From: Anaerolineae bacterium
Lineage (GTDB): Bacteria; Chloroflexota; Anaerolineae; 4572-78; J111
Reading direction: 5' to 3'
Length of the DNA: 64,000 bases
NCBI GenBank assembly: GCA_023151115.1
Contig: JAKLJP010000003.1
Span: forward strand, 124,001 to 188,000
Part shown: positions 32,638-40,614 of the stretch, one piece after another
Layout: each line of letters starts with the position of its first letter
How positions within the stretch are numbered: position 1 is the first letter of the stretch
Program-made: the position numbers and the translations under genes
Notes under the pieces: generated by a model
Told to the model about the DNA's origin: nothing
Seen by the model: the letters and a program-made list of their open reading frames with translations, nothing else
Database searches by the model: none

Positions 32638-34248
32638 ATGGATCCCTTACTAAGAGTATTCAATCTTTCAAAACGCTTTGGCACGCTCACCGCGCTCCAT
32701 CAAGTGGGGTTTGACGTTTATCCGGGTGAAGTTGTCGGCCTGGCCGGCCGGAGTGGGGCGGGCAAATCTGTTTTAGCTATGCTGCTGGCCGGGTTGGATG
32801 CCCCTGATATGGGCGACATTTACTTTGCCGAGCAACGGTTAACCTGGCCTTTTCAAGCCCGGCGGATTGGCCTGGAAGTGATCCACCAACGGCCCAACCT
32901 GGCTGAAAACTTGTCTATTACCAGCAATATCTTTTTGGGCAATGAAATGGGCTGGCCCAAAATCATCAGTTGGCTAAAAACGCCCAATGAACGGCGCATG
33001 GACCAGGAGGCTAACCGCATCTTAACCGGGTTGGGCGTCCGTTTTAACTCTCTCGAAGAAAAGGTCTCAAACCTATCGAGCGAACAGCGCCAGCTTGTCG
33101 CTATTGCCCGCGCTATTGCCTGTCCCGCCCGTTTGATTGTAGCCGATGAACCGACCGGCTTATTGAGCTACTCTTTTCAGCAGCAGTTTCTCTCCTTAAT
33201 CCAAACCTGGCAGCAGCAGGGTATCTCGATTATTTTTGGCAGCAAAAACCTGGAGCATCTTTTTGCGGTGGCCGACCGGATTCTGGCTCTACGAGAGGGC
33301 CGTCTGGTAGCAAATTGCCGGACGGATGAAACCAGCCGGGAGGAGATTGTGGCCGCGCTTGTCGGCACCACCGACCGGCGGCAGCTTACCCCGGCCATCT
33401 GGGCCTTGGACAGCTACTACCAAGCCCGCGAACAGGCCGAGAAACTGCGCCACCAGCAAATCTTGTTGGAACAAAACCTGGCCGCCCAGGATACCCTCAA
33501 CCAGCAGCTCATTGATCAATTGGCCGAACAGGTTCGCGCTCTCGACCAGGCCAACTTTGCCTTGCAGGACGCCCAACGCCGCCTTTTAACCGAGCGGGAA
33601 CAAGAACGCAAACACCTGGCCCGTGAACTCCACGATCAGGTGATCCAGGATTTATTGAGCGTAAACTATCAATTGGAAGAAATCGAGGAAGAGGCCAATG
33701 GAGTCAGCTTGCCGCTCAAAGACGATCTCCTGGACACACGCGAACGCATCCGCACCCTGATAGATGATCTGCGGCGCATCTGCGGCGATCTGCGCCCGCC
33801 CACCATTGACAGCCTGGGCTTGGGCGCAGCCCTACAATCATACACCCAGGATTGGGAGGCGCGGACCGACATCAAAGTAACGCTCGATTTGTCGCCCAAT
33901 CTGGGCCGCCTGCCCGAAACGCTCGAACTCTCTATTTTTCGCATTGTGCAGGAAGGTTTGAGCAATGTGCGCAAGCACGCCCATGCCAGCAGCGTTAAGG
34001 TTAGCCTGAAGCATACCAGCCCTCGCATGGTCATGATTTCGATTAGTGATAACGGCCAGGGGCTAACCGGCGGCTTTGACCTCTCGACGCTGGCGGCCAA
34101 AGGGCATTACGGGCTGCTGGGCATCAGCGAGCGAGTTGCTTTGCTGGGGGGGCGCTTAAAGCTGCAAAATCAAGCGGATGGCGGTTTGCGTTTGGAGGTA
34201 GAAATACCACATCCTCGGGTAGATATGACCATGAAGTTTGATGGTTAG
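32638..34248 (+). CDS. ABC ATPase-histidine kinase fusion (transport-coupled sensor kinase)
   Basis: This 536-residue protein has two parts. Residues 1-245 are a sugar-importer-type ABC cassette: Walker A G37-S44 (GRSGAGKS), Q84, signature LSSEQ (146-150), Walker B D170-E171. The switch histidine is replaced by K203 (FGSKNLEH). Residues about 255-325 form a coiled coil. Residues 320-536 are a NarX/DegS-type kinase: ERKHLARELHD with phospho-acceptor H332, N443 in the N box, DNGQG (471-475) and GHYGLLGISERV. No membrane segment is present. The only nearby partner permease is at 30408 and the only NarL-type regulator is at 22875-23915. I infer that the ABC part docks on the permease and reports sugar binding or flux to the kinase. 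It may bind but hardly hydrolyse ATP. Confidence 0.93.
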   Translation: MDPLLRVFNLSKRFGTLTALHQVGFDVYPGEVVGLAGRSGAGKSVLAMLLAGLDAPDMGDIYFAEQRLTWPFQARRIGLEVIHQRPNLAENLSITSNIFLGNEMGWPKIISWLKTPNERRMDQEANRILTGLGVRFNSLEEKVSNLSSEQRQLVAIARAIACPARLIVADEPTGLLSYSFQQQFLSLIQTWQQQGISIIFGSKNLEHLFAVADRILALREGRLVANCRTDETSREEIVAALVGTTDRRQLTPAIWALDSYYQAREQAEKLRHQQILLEQNLAAQDTLNQQLIDQLAEQVRALDQANFALQDAQRRLLTEREQERKHLARELHDQVIQDLLSVNYQLEEIEEEANGVSLPLKDDLLDTRERIRTLIDDLRRICGDLRPPTIDSLGLGAALQSYTQDWEARTDIKVTLDLSPNLGRLPETLELSIFRIVQEGLSNVRKHAHASSVKVSLKHTSPRMVMISISDNGQGLTGGFDLSTLAAKGHYGLLGISERVALLGGRLKLQNQADGGLRLEVEIPHPRVDMTMKFDG

Positions 34249-34284
34249 GCATGGTTCAGAAACCCCACAAGTTAGATTGACCCT

Positions 34285-34340
34285 CGTAAAACGTAATGAT
34301 TTACCAACAATCAGTCATTACGTTTTACGCTTTACGTTTT
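34285..34340. repeat. Palindrome CGTAAAACGTAATGA / TCATTACGTTTTACG
   Basis: A perfect 15-bp stem (34285-34299 with 34315-34329) is followed by one more CTTTACGTTTT unit. The same 14-bp stem recurs at 50078-50124. It lies between the kinase gene and the aldolase gene and could act as a terminator-like hairpin; no T-tract is present. Confidence 0.6.
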
Positions 34341-34391
34341 GGGTGATAAAAAGTGTTCCCAAACCACACGTACCCCTGCGGAGGTTCTTTC

Positions 34392-35006
34392 ATGACCACA
34401 ATCCCCCAACAAATTATCTATGTTGCAGCCCGTATGTTTGAGTGGCGGCTGACCGATCTGGCCGGCGGCAACATCAGCGTCCGCGAGGGAGATCAAATTT
34501 ACATTACGCCCCGTTTCAGCGGCAGCAAAAAACACTGGCAGCTTGGCGACGAGGACATTATCAGCGGCGACATCTCGACCGACGCCCTGTTGGAGCATCC
34601 CCGCTTTTCCCGCGAGGGCCGGGCGCACCTGGCGATCTATCGCAACTTCCCTGATGTGGGCGCGGTCATTCACGCCCACCCGTTTCATATTTTGCCCTTC
34701 TGCGCCGCCGGGCGAGCTATGGAGCCGGTGCTGGAACAAACCGAAAAATTCGGCGTGACCCCCCTCCTCCCTTATGCGCCGGCTCACAGTTCCAAGCTGG
34801 CCGAAAACATTGTGGCTGGGCTGCGCGGTCGAGAAGACGCCATCCGCAAGCAGGCCGCAGCCGTTCTGGCCGAGCGGCACGGCATTTTTGTCGCCGGCAA
34901 AGATCTGTGGGCCGCTATTGACGCCCTGAAACGGCTCGATTGGAACGCCTGGTGCATTTTGGCCCAAAATTCACTGCCCCCAGCGCCGACACATTCAGAG
35001 CTATAG
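34392..35006 (+). CDS. Class II aldolase/adducin family protein
   Basis: This protein has 204 residues from the ATG at 34392, which follows GCGGAGG by 8 bases; the upstream in-frame start lacks a site. Fold landmarks are [64 protein letters not shown] (zinc ligands in HAHP) and, near the C-terminus, [23 protein letters not shown]. The family includes L-fuculose- and L-rhamnulose-phosphate aldolases and L-ribulose-5-phosphate 4-epimerase. Following two pentose-type importers and their putative sensor, it is likely to act on the imported sugar after phosphorylation. The exact reaction is not decided by sequence alone. Confidence 0.85.
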   Translation: MTTIPQQIIYVAARMFEWRLTDLAGGNISVREGDQIYITPRFSGSKKHWQLGDEDIISGDISTDALLEHPRFSREGRAHLAIYRNFPDVGAVIHAHPFHILPFCAAGRAMEPVLEQTEKFGVTPLLPYAPAHSSKLAENIVAGLRGREDAIRKQAAAVLAERHGIFVAGKDLWAAIDALKRLDWNAWCILAQNSLPPAPTHSEL

Positions 35007-35026
35007 TCCCTTGTATAAAATAGCTT

Positions 35027-35090
35027 GTAGTAACGACTTCAGTCGTTGCTTGCGGGTAGTATGGTATAGAACGACTAAAGTCGTCACTAC
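35027..35090. repeat. Inverted-repeat element, ACGACTTCAGTCGT type, copy 2
   Basis: GTAGTAACGACTTCAGTCGT and ACGACTAAAGTCGTCACTAC form a 20-bp terminal inverted repeat, with a central spacer longer than in copy 1 (5668-5720). The ends are conserved and the middle is different. Confidence 0.65.
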
Positions 35091-35199
35091 ATAACTCCCC
35101 AAGAAAATTTCTTGCCGGGATTGGGGGATTAGGGGATTTTTTATTTTTTATCCCCCATCCCGGCCCAAAATCGTTGGTAAAGCTTTTCTAAACATTTCT

Positions 35200-36186
35200 A
35201 TGAAACTTACCTTTAAGAGCGCAGAATCCTCTGATTTAAATCCCCTGCTCACCTTTGCCCAGGAATTTAATCAAGAAGACCACCATCCTTTTCATGAAGC
35301 TATCGTGCGGGCTGGGTTAATCAAGCTTTTGAACGACGGAACAGCGGGCCGGATTTGGTTGATTCAGGCCGACGCGGAGACAGTAGGGTATGTGGTGCTG
35401 ACGCTGGGCTACCGGCTGGCTTATGGCCGCTACGCTTTTATTGACGAAATTTATGTTCGTCCCGCCTATCGCAGCCAGGGGATTGGCCGCCAGGCTATCG
35501 CTTTTGCCGAAGAAATCTGCCGCGAGTTAGGGGTGAAGGCGCTCCACCTTGAGGTAGAGCAGGCCAATGCCAAGGCTCGCGCCTTGTATCTGGCGGTGGG
35601 TTTTGTGGATTATCAGCACTACTTGATGACCTGCTGGCTGAAGAGACCGCCGACCCATTCGGCAGGCTCAGGGCAGGCCACCGACCGCCGACCGCCGCAA
35701 GATGTTTTTGAGATACGTAATACGACACAAGCTGGTAACGACTCCTTTAATATCACGTTCACCTCCGCCCAAAATTCGGACATCGAAATACTGGTCAGGC
35801 TGCGGCAAGAGTCAGGTGCGGAGGGCCAGGCGAGTAGTCGCGCTGCTCTGGGCCAGGTAATAAACGATGACTCATTGGGACGGATCTGGTTGATTGAGAC
35901 CGATCACCAGCCGGTTGGCTATGTAGTGGTCACGTTTAGTTATAGTCTGGAGTTCCATGGGCGGGATGCCCTGCTGGATGAGCTGTACTTGCGCCCGTCA
36001 GCCCAGGCATTCAGCAAGCCAAGTCTCAAGTTTGCCCAGGCCCAATGCCAGGCGCTAGGGGTCAATGCTCTGCACGCGGAGATGGAACGGGCCAATACAC
36101 AGGCGCAAAACCTCTACCGGGCGGTTGATTTTGAGGATGATGATAGTTATTTGATGACGAAGTGGCTAAACGATTTACGATTTTAG
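35200..36186 (+). CDS. Tandem GNAT acetyltransferase
   Basis: This protein has 328 residues made of two GNAT domains. The first (about 1-148) has an intact acetyl-CoA loop, RSQGIGRQ (91-98), after FIDEIYVRPAY, and LHLEVEQANAKARALYLAVGF. The second (about 185-328) repeats the plan (RIWLIETDHQPVGYVVVTF, LLDELYLRP, LHAEMERANTQAQNLYRAVDF) but its loop is SAQAFSKPS, without the GxG, so it is probably catalytically dead. The linker (HSAGSGQATDRR) is encoded by a dispersed GGCAGGCTCAGGGC-type repeat. The last residues (NDLRF) come from a GATTTAC heptamer tract. The substrate is unknown. Confidence 0.85.
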   Translation: MKLTFKSAESSDLNPLLTFAQEFNQEDHHPFHEAIVRAGLIKLLNDGTAGRIWLIQADAETVGYVVLTLGYRLAYGRYAFIDEIYVRPAYRSQGIGRQAIAFAEEICRELGVKALHLEVEQANAKARALYLAVGFVDYQHYLMTCWLKRPPTHSAGSGQATDRRPPQDVFEIRNTTQAGNDSFNITFTSAQNSDIEILVRLRQESGAEGQASSRAALGQVINDDSLGRIWLIETDHQPVGYVVVTFSYSLEFHGRDALLDELYLRPSAQAFSKPSLKFAQAQCQALGVNALHAEMERANTQAQNLYRAVDFEDDDSYLMTKWLNDLRF

Positions 36187-36260
36187 ATTTATACCGCAAG
36201 GGTATCCTTTAGGACGATTGCGCTGAAGTGCCTTTAATCGTAAATCGTAAATCGTAAATT
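36170..36260. repeat. Palindromic heptamer array, GATTTAC word
   Basis: ACGATTTACGATTTTAGATTT (36170-36190, partly coding for the GNAT C-terminus) faces ATCGTAAATCGTAAATCGTAAATT (36237-36260), with the stop codon in the left arm. It has the same word as 19166-19200/19574-19641 and 46150-46220. Confidence 0.65.
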
Positions 36261-36268
36261 GGCACGTT

Positions 36269-36592
36269 TTACGTCTCACGCTCTGCCGGGGCAAAGAAAA
36301 CCAAAATCTTCAAATCTTGGCTTATGGTATGGAAACGATGCTCCACATTGGCGGCAACAAAAACGATGGTTCCCGCTTCAACCGCCCGGTCTTCCACGCC
36401 GACGCGGATAACGCCGCGTCCTTCCACAATGTAATAGACTTCATCTTCAGTGTGCGGCTGCTGCGGGTCAACGCCACCCGCCGGTAAGGTATAGAGGCCA
36501 ACGCTCAGCGCCGGTACGCGGAGAAACTCTAAATAAGATTTGCCGGATTTTTGCTGCTCGATAATCAGTTGCGAAATTTCAAATGCATCCAT
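36269..36592 (-). CDS. Cupin domain protein
   Basis: This protein has 107 residues from the ATG at 36592, which follows a GGGGAAAGAG site; a TTG six codons upstream is possible. It is a single cupin barrel with both motifs: PHTEDEVYYIVEGRGVIRVG (motif 1, His and Glu metal ligands) and AGTIVFVAANVEHRFHTIS (motif 2, His). Small cupins bind a metal and act as isomerases, dioxygenases or ligand sensors. The order of motifs is normal and no extra domain is present. It is convergent with the GNAT gene and divergent from the DUF2071 gene. No specific substrate can be proposed. Confidence 0.85.
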   Translation of the reverse strand: MDAFEISQLIIEQQKSGKSYLEFLRVPALSVGLYTLPAGGVDPQQPHTEDEVYYIVEGRGVIRVGVEDRAVEAGTIVFVAANVEHRFHTISQDLKILVFFAPAERET

Positions 36593-36692
36593 CACTCTTT
36601 CCCCCGGCAAAAATGCTTGTGGCAGTAACGCGGTCAGTATACCATTACGAGCCAGTTTGTGCCAACCGGCAGGCTAAGGTAAAATTTGATTA

Positions 36693-37424
36693 ATGACCAC
36701 AAATAATTCCGCTAAATTCCTCTCGGCCGAATGGCGCTACTTGGCCATGCTCAATTATGAGATTGACCCGGCCTGTTTGCTGCCCTATGTTCCTTCTGGC
36801 ACAGAATTAGATACCTGGAATGGGAAGACCTTTATCAGCGTCGTTGGCTTTATGTTTCTCAACACCAGGGTGCTGGGTTGGTCTATTCCCTTTCATGTTA
36901 ACTTTGAAGAGGTCAATCTGCGCTTTTATGTCCGCCGTTTAGGCCCCGAAGGCTGGCGGCGAGGCGTTGTTTTTATCAAAGAGATTGTGCCCAAACCGGC
37001 TATCGCCACCGTCGCCCGGACTATTTACAACGAAAATTATGTAGCCTTACCGATGCGCCACGAGGTATCGAGCAGCTTTTCGCCCCCTTCGCTGATTGTC
37101 GAATATGGCTGGCGTTTTAAAAATGAGTGGAATCACCTGCGGGTCAATACCACCGGTGGTTTACAGCCGATCAGGCCCGATTCAGAGGAAGAATTTATCA
37201 CCGAACATTATTGGGGTTATGCGGCCCAAAAAGACGGCGGGTGCGTTGAATACCAGGTAGAACATCCTCCCTGGCGAGTCTGGCAGGTGAGCGATTGCGT
37301 GTTGGAGTGTAATGTGGCCGATCTGTATGGTGATGGTTTTGTTGACAGCTTGCAGGCTGCACCCAGCTCTGCTTTTTTGGCTGAAGGTTCGGCGGTAGTA
37401 GTACGCCGAGGGGTTAGACTCTAA
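36693..37424 (+). CDS. DUF2071 (YqjF-like) protein
   Basis: This 243-residue protein matches the DUF2071/YqjF family: SAEWRYLAMLNYEIDPACLLPYVPSGTELDTWNGKTFISVVGFMF, the VNFEEVNLRFYVRR segment (conserved 'EhNhRhYV'), and the later PPWRVWQVSD. The fold is related to acetoacetate decarboxylase, but no activity is established. It has no ribosome site resembling AGGAGG; the start is the first ATG after the divergent promoter region shared with the cupin gene. The YihY gene follows after about 40 bases. Confidence 0.82.
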   Translation: MTTNNSAKFLSAEWRYLAMLNYEIDPACLLPYVPSGTELDTWNGKTFISVVGFMFLNTRVLGWSIPFHVNFEEVNLRFYVRRLGPEGWRRGVVFIKEIVPKPAIATVARTIYNENYVALPMRHEVSSSFSPPSLIVEYGWRFKNEWNHLRVNTTGGLQPIRPDSEEEFITEHYWGYAAQKDGGCVEYQVEHPPWRVWQVSDCVLECNVADLYGDGFVDSLQAAPSSAFLAEGSAVVVRRGVRL

Positions 37425-37466
37425 ATTTCGTTTTCCATGCGGGTTGGCAGAAGCAAAGGCAGTTTT

Positions 37467-38420
37467 ATGCTCAACGAGCGAACCAAAAAAAGCCTGAGAC
37501 TCAAGGCCCAGACTCGCTATCGGCGGGTGAATCGCTGGAGCCAGGGGCTTTTAGGCATTTTTGTTGAGGCCATTCGGAGTTTTAGCCACGCCCGCGCCGC
37601 CGAAGGGGCCGCCAGCGTTGCCTACTACGCCTTGTTTTCGCTTTTTCCGCTGCTTTTCTTTCTGGTGGCGATTGGGAGTTCGATATTAAAGAGTCAGCAG
37701 GTGCAGCAGCAGGTTTTAGCTTTTGTCACCGAGGCGCTGCCGACGGCCCGAGACCTGGTTCAGAAGAATATGGAGCACATGCTGGAAATCCGGGGGACGG
37801 TGGGACTGGTGGGAACGTTGGGTCTGGCCTGGTCAGCTACGGCGGTGTTTAATGCGCTCACGCACAATATCAACCGGGCCTGGCGCAATGCCGGCGGGCA
37901 TAACTTTCTACGAGGGCGCTTGATGGCGCTGGGCATCGCCGGCAGCCTGATTGGGTTGTTGATGATACTGTCGCTCTTTTTTACCACCCTATTTAATCTT
38001 TTGCCCCAATTCAGCGTTCCCTTACTTGGCGATGTTTCGATTTATAGAACCTGGCTGTGGAGCATCTTAACCCGGCTGATCCCCTGGCTGCTGCTGTATC
38101 TGATGTTTCTATTGCTGTACTGGTGGATCCCCAATACTACCGTCAAGTGGTCCGAAGCCCATTGGGGGGCCTTGATGGCCACCTTTGCCTGGGAAGTCAA
38201 TCGGGCCACTTTTACCTGGTATTTGAACAGCGGCCTGGCCCGCTATCAGTTAGTTTATGGCTCCCTGGGGGTGGTGGTCGCTTTAATGTTGTGGATTTAT
38301 TTGAGCAGCTTGATTGCCCTCTTTGGGGCGCATCTCAGCGCCGCCATTGCCCATCACACCCGCCCCAAAAAAGAAAAAAAAGAAGGTCTGGCGCGCTACC
38401 AGACCTATATCAAACCTTGA
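37467..38420 (+). CDS. YihY/BrkB family membrane protein
   Basis: This protein has 317 residues from the ATG at 37467 (AAAGG seven bases upstream); an in-frame ATG at 37437 would add ten basic residues. It is a six-helix membrane protein of the YihY/virulence factor BrkB family: FSHARAAEGAASVAYYALFSLFPLLFFLVAIG, LAWSATAVFNALTHNINRAW, NTTVKWSEAHWGALMATFAWEVNRATFTWYLN, and YGSLGVVVALMLWIYLSSLIALFGAHLSAA. The family was once mislabelled ribonuclease BN; its members are thought to be transport-related membrane proteins. It has a basic C-terminal tail (RPKKEKKEG). Confidence 0.9.
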   Translation: MLNERTKKSLRLKAQTRYRRVNRWSQGLLGIFVEAIRSFSHARAAEGAASVAYYALFSLFPLLFFLVAIGSSILKSQQVQQQVLAFVTEALPTARDLVQKNMEHMLEIRGTVGLVGTLGLAWSATAVFNALTHNINRAWRNAGGHNFLRGRLMALGIAGSLIGLLMILSLFFTTLFNLLPQFSVPLLGDVSIYRTWLWSILTRLIPWLLLYLMFLLLYWWIPNTTVKWSEAHWGALMATFAWEVNRATFTWYLNSGLARYQLVYGSLGVVVALMLWIYLSSLIALFGAHLSAAIAHHTRPKKEKKEGLARYQTYIKP

Positions 38421-38453
38421 ATCTTAATTTCTCAAGCACCTGGGTCGCTCGTT

Positions 38454-38512
38454 GGGAGACTGGAAGGTTGGAAGACTGGATATTTGCCAACCTTCCAGCC
38501 TTCCAATTTCCC
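38454..38512. repeat. Palindromic octamer array, TGGAAGRY word
   Basis: Repeats of an 8-bp word (ACTGGAAG, GTTGGAAG, ACTGG) at 38458-38479 face CCAACCTTCCAGCCTTCC (38487-38504). It lies between the convergent YihY and AAA genes. The same word builds 53189-53247. Confidence 0.65.
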
Positions 38513-38542
38513 TGAATACCTCCGGTATATCTTGAAGCAATT

Positions 38543-39928
38543 CTACAATATCTGGCCCGATTTGGCCTTGACAAAATACCCCTGGCAGGCTTCCTCAATC
38601 AACGCCGGAGTCATGTGGAGCGGCTCGCCGGCATACTCGCACAATACTTTCACCGCCTTCAAAATATCGCGGGGGTGAACTGACTGCAACGGTTTGCCCG
38701 TTTTCCGATACCACTCGTTGAGAAAATAAAGAAATGACTCCCGGTCAACCGTAGGAAATCCGAGAGCCTGGGCTTGATTTTCAAAGATTCGATAAAACAT
38801 CTTTTCATCAGGGCCAAATACGCCAACCTTGATCTGGATACGGCGCAGGAAAGCCCCATCCACCAGGTCATCGGGGTCGAGGTTGGTGCTAAAGACCAAC
38901 AGTTGTTTGAATGGGATTTGGAAGGTCATACCCGAATTGAGACGTAAAAAGTCAATCCGCGTTTCCAGGGGCACAATCCAGCGGTTTAAAAGTTGAGTGG
39001 GGCTGATTTGTTGGCGGCCAAAGTCGTCAATTAGAAACATGCCGCCGTTGGCTTTGAGCTGCAACGGCGCTTCGTAAAATTTAGCCACCGGCTCATAACG
39101 CAAATCCAAATGCTCCATGGTTAACTCGCCACCGACCATGACCCCTGGCCGCTGAAACAGGCCCCAGCGATTATCAGCCCCGCCACGCTCGTCGGTGCTA
39201 AATTTGTGGATCAGACTATCATAAATCTGGATAATCGCCCCACCGACGGTAATCGCATAGGGTATCCAGATTGGCTCGCCGCCGCCCAACATTTTGGCAA
39301 TAGCTTCAGAAATGGTGGTTTTGCCGTTACCCGGCGGGCCGTATAAAAAAAGAGAGCTGCCTGCGTTGACCGCCGGGCCAATTTTGCGGTCGAAATTTTG
39401 CGGCAAAATCAAATGGCTCAGCGCTTGCTGCACCTGATGACGATCTAATTTTTCAATCGTCGCCTGGGCTAAGACCGACTTGGTGTATTTTTCCAGCGGA
39501 ACCGGGGCCGGCCCCACATATTGGGTTCGTTCAAATGCCTCCTTAGCCCGGTTTCGCCCGCCATCCGTCAGGCTGTAAACATAGCCGCGCCGCCCCAGGC
39601 TACCCACAGCTTTGGCGACTTCAAGCATGTGTTCTTGCTGCATCCAGGCCAACATATCATCAATAAGTTTGTAAGGCAGCTTGACTACTTCTTCGGCATG
39701 GGTAGCGCTTACTTCGCCCTCATTGTAGGTGAGCCGCAAGATAATATCTATCACCATGCCCTGATTAATATCCAGATCATCCAATGTAGCCGGCGGAGTC
39801 AACAACTCAGCCATACCGCTGAAACGTTGAATACTGGGGGCGGTTAATTGAGAGGTGCTGGAAAGGGTGCGTTGGGGGGTAAAAGTTCCCGATTTAGTTA
39901 GTTCTTTCAAAGTCCCAGTCGTCGCCAT
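38543..39928 (-). CDS. AAA ATPase with N-terminal winged-helix-like region
   Basis: This protein has 461 residues from the ATG at 39928, chosen for the GGAGAAAG site just upstream; the earlier in-frame start at 40018 has none. Residues about 55-150 are a helical, winged-helix-like segment (INQGMVIDIILRLTYNEGEVSATHAEEVVKLP, then GYVYSLTDGGRNRAKEAFE). The AAA module follows: Walker A FLYGPPGNGKTT, Walker B MFLIDDFGRQ, sensor LLVFSTNLDPDDLVDGAFLRRIQIK. It resembles predicted ATPases found near pilus or secretion loci in Chloroflexota and Deltaproteobacteria, but no such genes are nearby. Cytoplasmic; the partner is unknown. Confidence 0.8.
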   Translation of the reverse strand: MATTGTLKELTKSGTFTPQRTLSSTSQLTAPSIQRFSGMAELLTPPATLDDLDINQGMVIDIILRLTYNEGEVSATHAEEVVKLPYKLIDDMLAWMQQEHMLEVAKAVGSLGRRGYVYSLTDGGRNRAKEAFERTQYVGPAPVPLEKYTKSVLAQATIEKLDRHQVQQALSHLILPQNFDRKIGPAVNAGSSLFLYGPPGNGKTTISEAIAKMLGGGEPIWIPYAITVGGAIIQIYDSLIHKFSTDERGGADNRWGLFQRPGVMVGGELTMEHLDLRYEPVAKFYEAPLQLKANGGMFLIDDFGRQQISPTQLLNRWIVPLETRIDFLRLNSGMTFQIPFKQLLVFSTNLDPDDLVDGAFLRRIQIKVGVFGPDEKMFYRIFENQAQALGFPTVDRESFLYFLNEWYRKTGKPLQSVHPRDILKAVKVLCEYAGEPLHMTPALIEEACQGYFVKAKSGQIL

Positions 39929-40143
39929 ATCGCTTTCTCCAACGATACAATTAATGTGTAATATAGGGATAATAGGGCAGTAGTTATTTTCCACGTTTAT
40001 TATACTAAAGGCTCTCAAAATTGTCGAGATTTTTTGTTAAGGTTAAGGTACTATTGACCATTAACTATTTATAACCAATGCAGTTATCCCAACTGACCCC
40101 GTCGTGCCATTTGTGTCTAATCTTCAACTCATTATAATCTCTG

Positions 40144-40233
40144 TTGTTTGACTATATAGCTCACCAAACCACGTTAGATCATTATTGTTTGCCGTGAGTT
40201 CCAACCCCCGGTCCAAAACTACCGGGTTTCTTT
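40144..40233 (+). ncRNA. Candidate small RNA with own promoter and intrinsic terminator
   Basis: TTGTGT (40111-40116) and TATAAT (40133-40138) with 16-bp spacing would start a transcript near 40144. About 60 bases downstream, CCCGGT (40207-40212) and ACCGGG (40221-40226) form a stem followed by TTTCTTT (40227-40233), a plausible intrinsic terminator. No open reading frame of note lies between. It is upstream of the AAA gene on the opposite strand and abuts the transposase remnant. It could alternatively be debris of that element. Confidence 0.3.
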
Positions 40234-40567
40234 AGCCTACTGTGCGATCATCTGGGGGAGGATCGTATGACTGAGACCGTCTTAACATCAGACCCTGGGG
40301 CAACTTGGCTGCCACCCCGCTTCTGAGTAGCAAATTATTCATTCCCCAGGCGCGACAACTGCAAGCTGTGCTGCCCCGCCCGCGCCAGGTCGAACGGTGA
40401 TGAATCTGGTGGATGCTCACCCGTTGGGCTCCAGTACGAACGATCCAGACGATGACTTCGATGAAACGCAGGGTTTTGGCTTCATTACCGACATAAATCC
40501 CGCTACAAGTGCGCAGAAAGCTCATAATTTTACTTTTTTGGGCTTCACTCAAGCTGATAGCTGCCAT
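40232..40567 (-). pseudogene. IS5-like transposase remnant (N-terminal part)
   Basis: From the ATG at 40567 about 45 residues look like the start of an IS5-family transposase: LSEAQKSKIMSFLRTCSGIYVGNE, KTLRFIEVIVWIVRTGAQ (compare 'RRFIEAVLWMLRTGAQWR'). After RTGAQ the frame degenerates (RVSIHQIHHRS...) and the catalytic DDE region is absent. The open frame is only 111 codons in total. It lies between the AAA gene and a lipoprotein gene whose 3' end almost touches its start. Terminal repeats were not identified. Confidence 0.55.
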
Positions 40568-40614
40568 ATCCTTATCCTCTCTTTCAAAGATAAGGATACC
40601 TTGCTTGTCAAATG

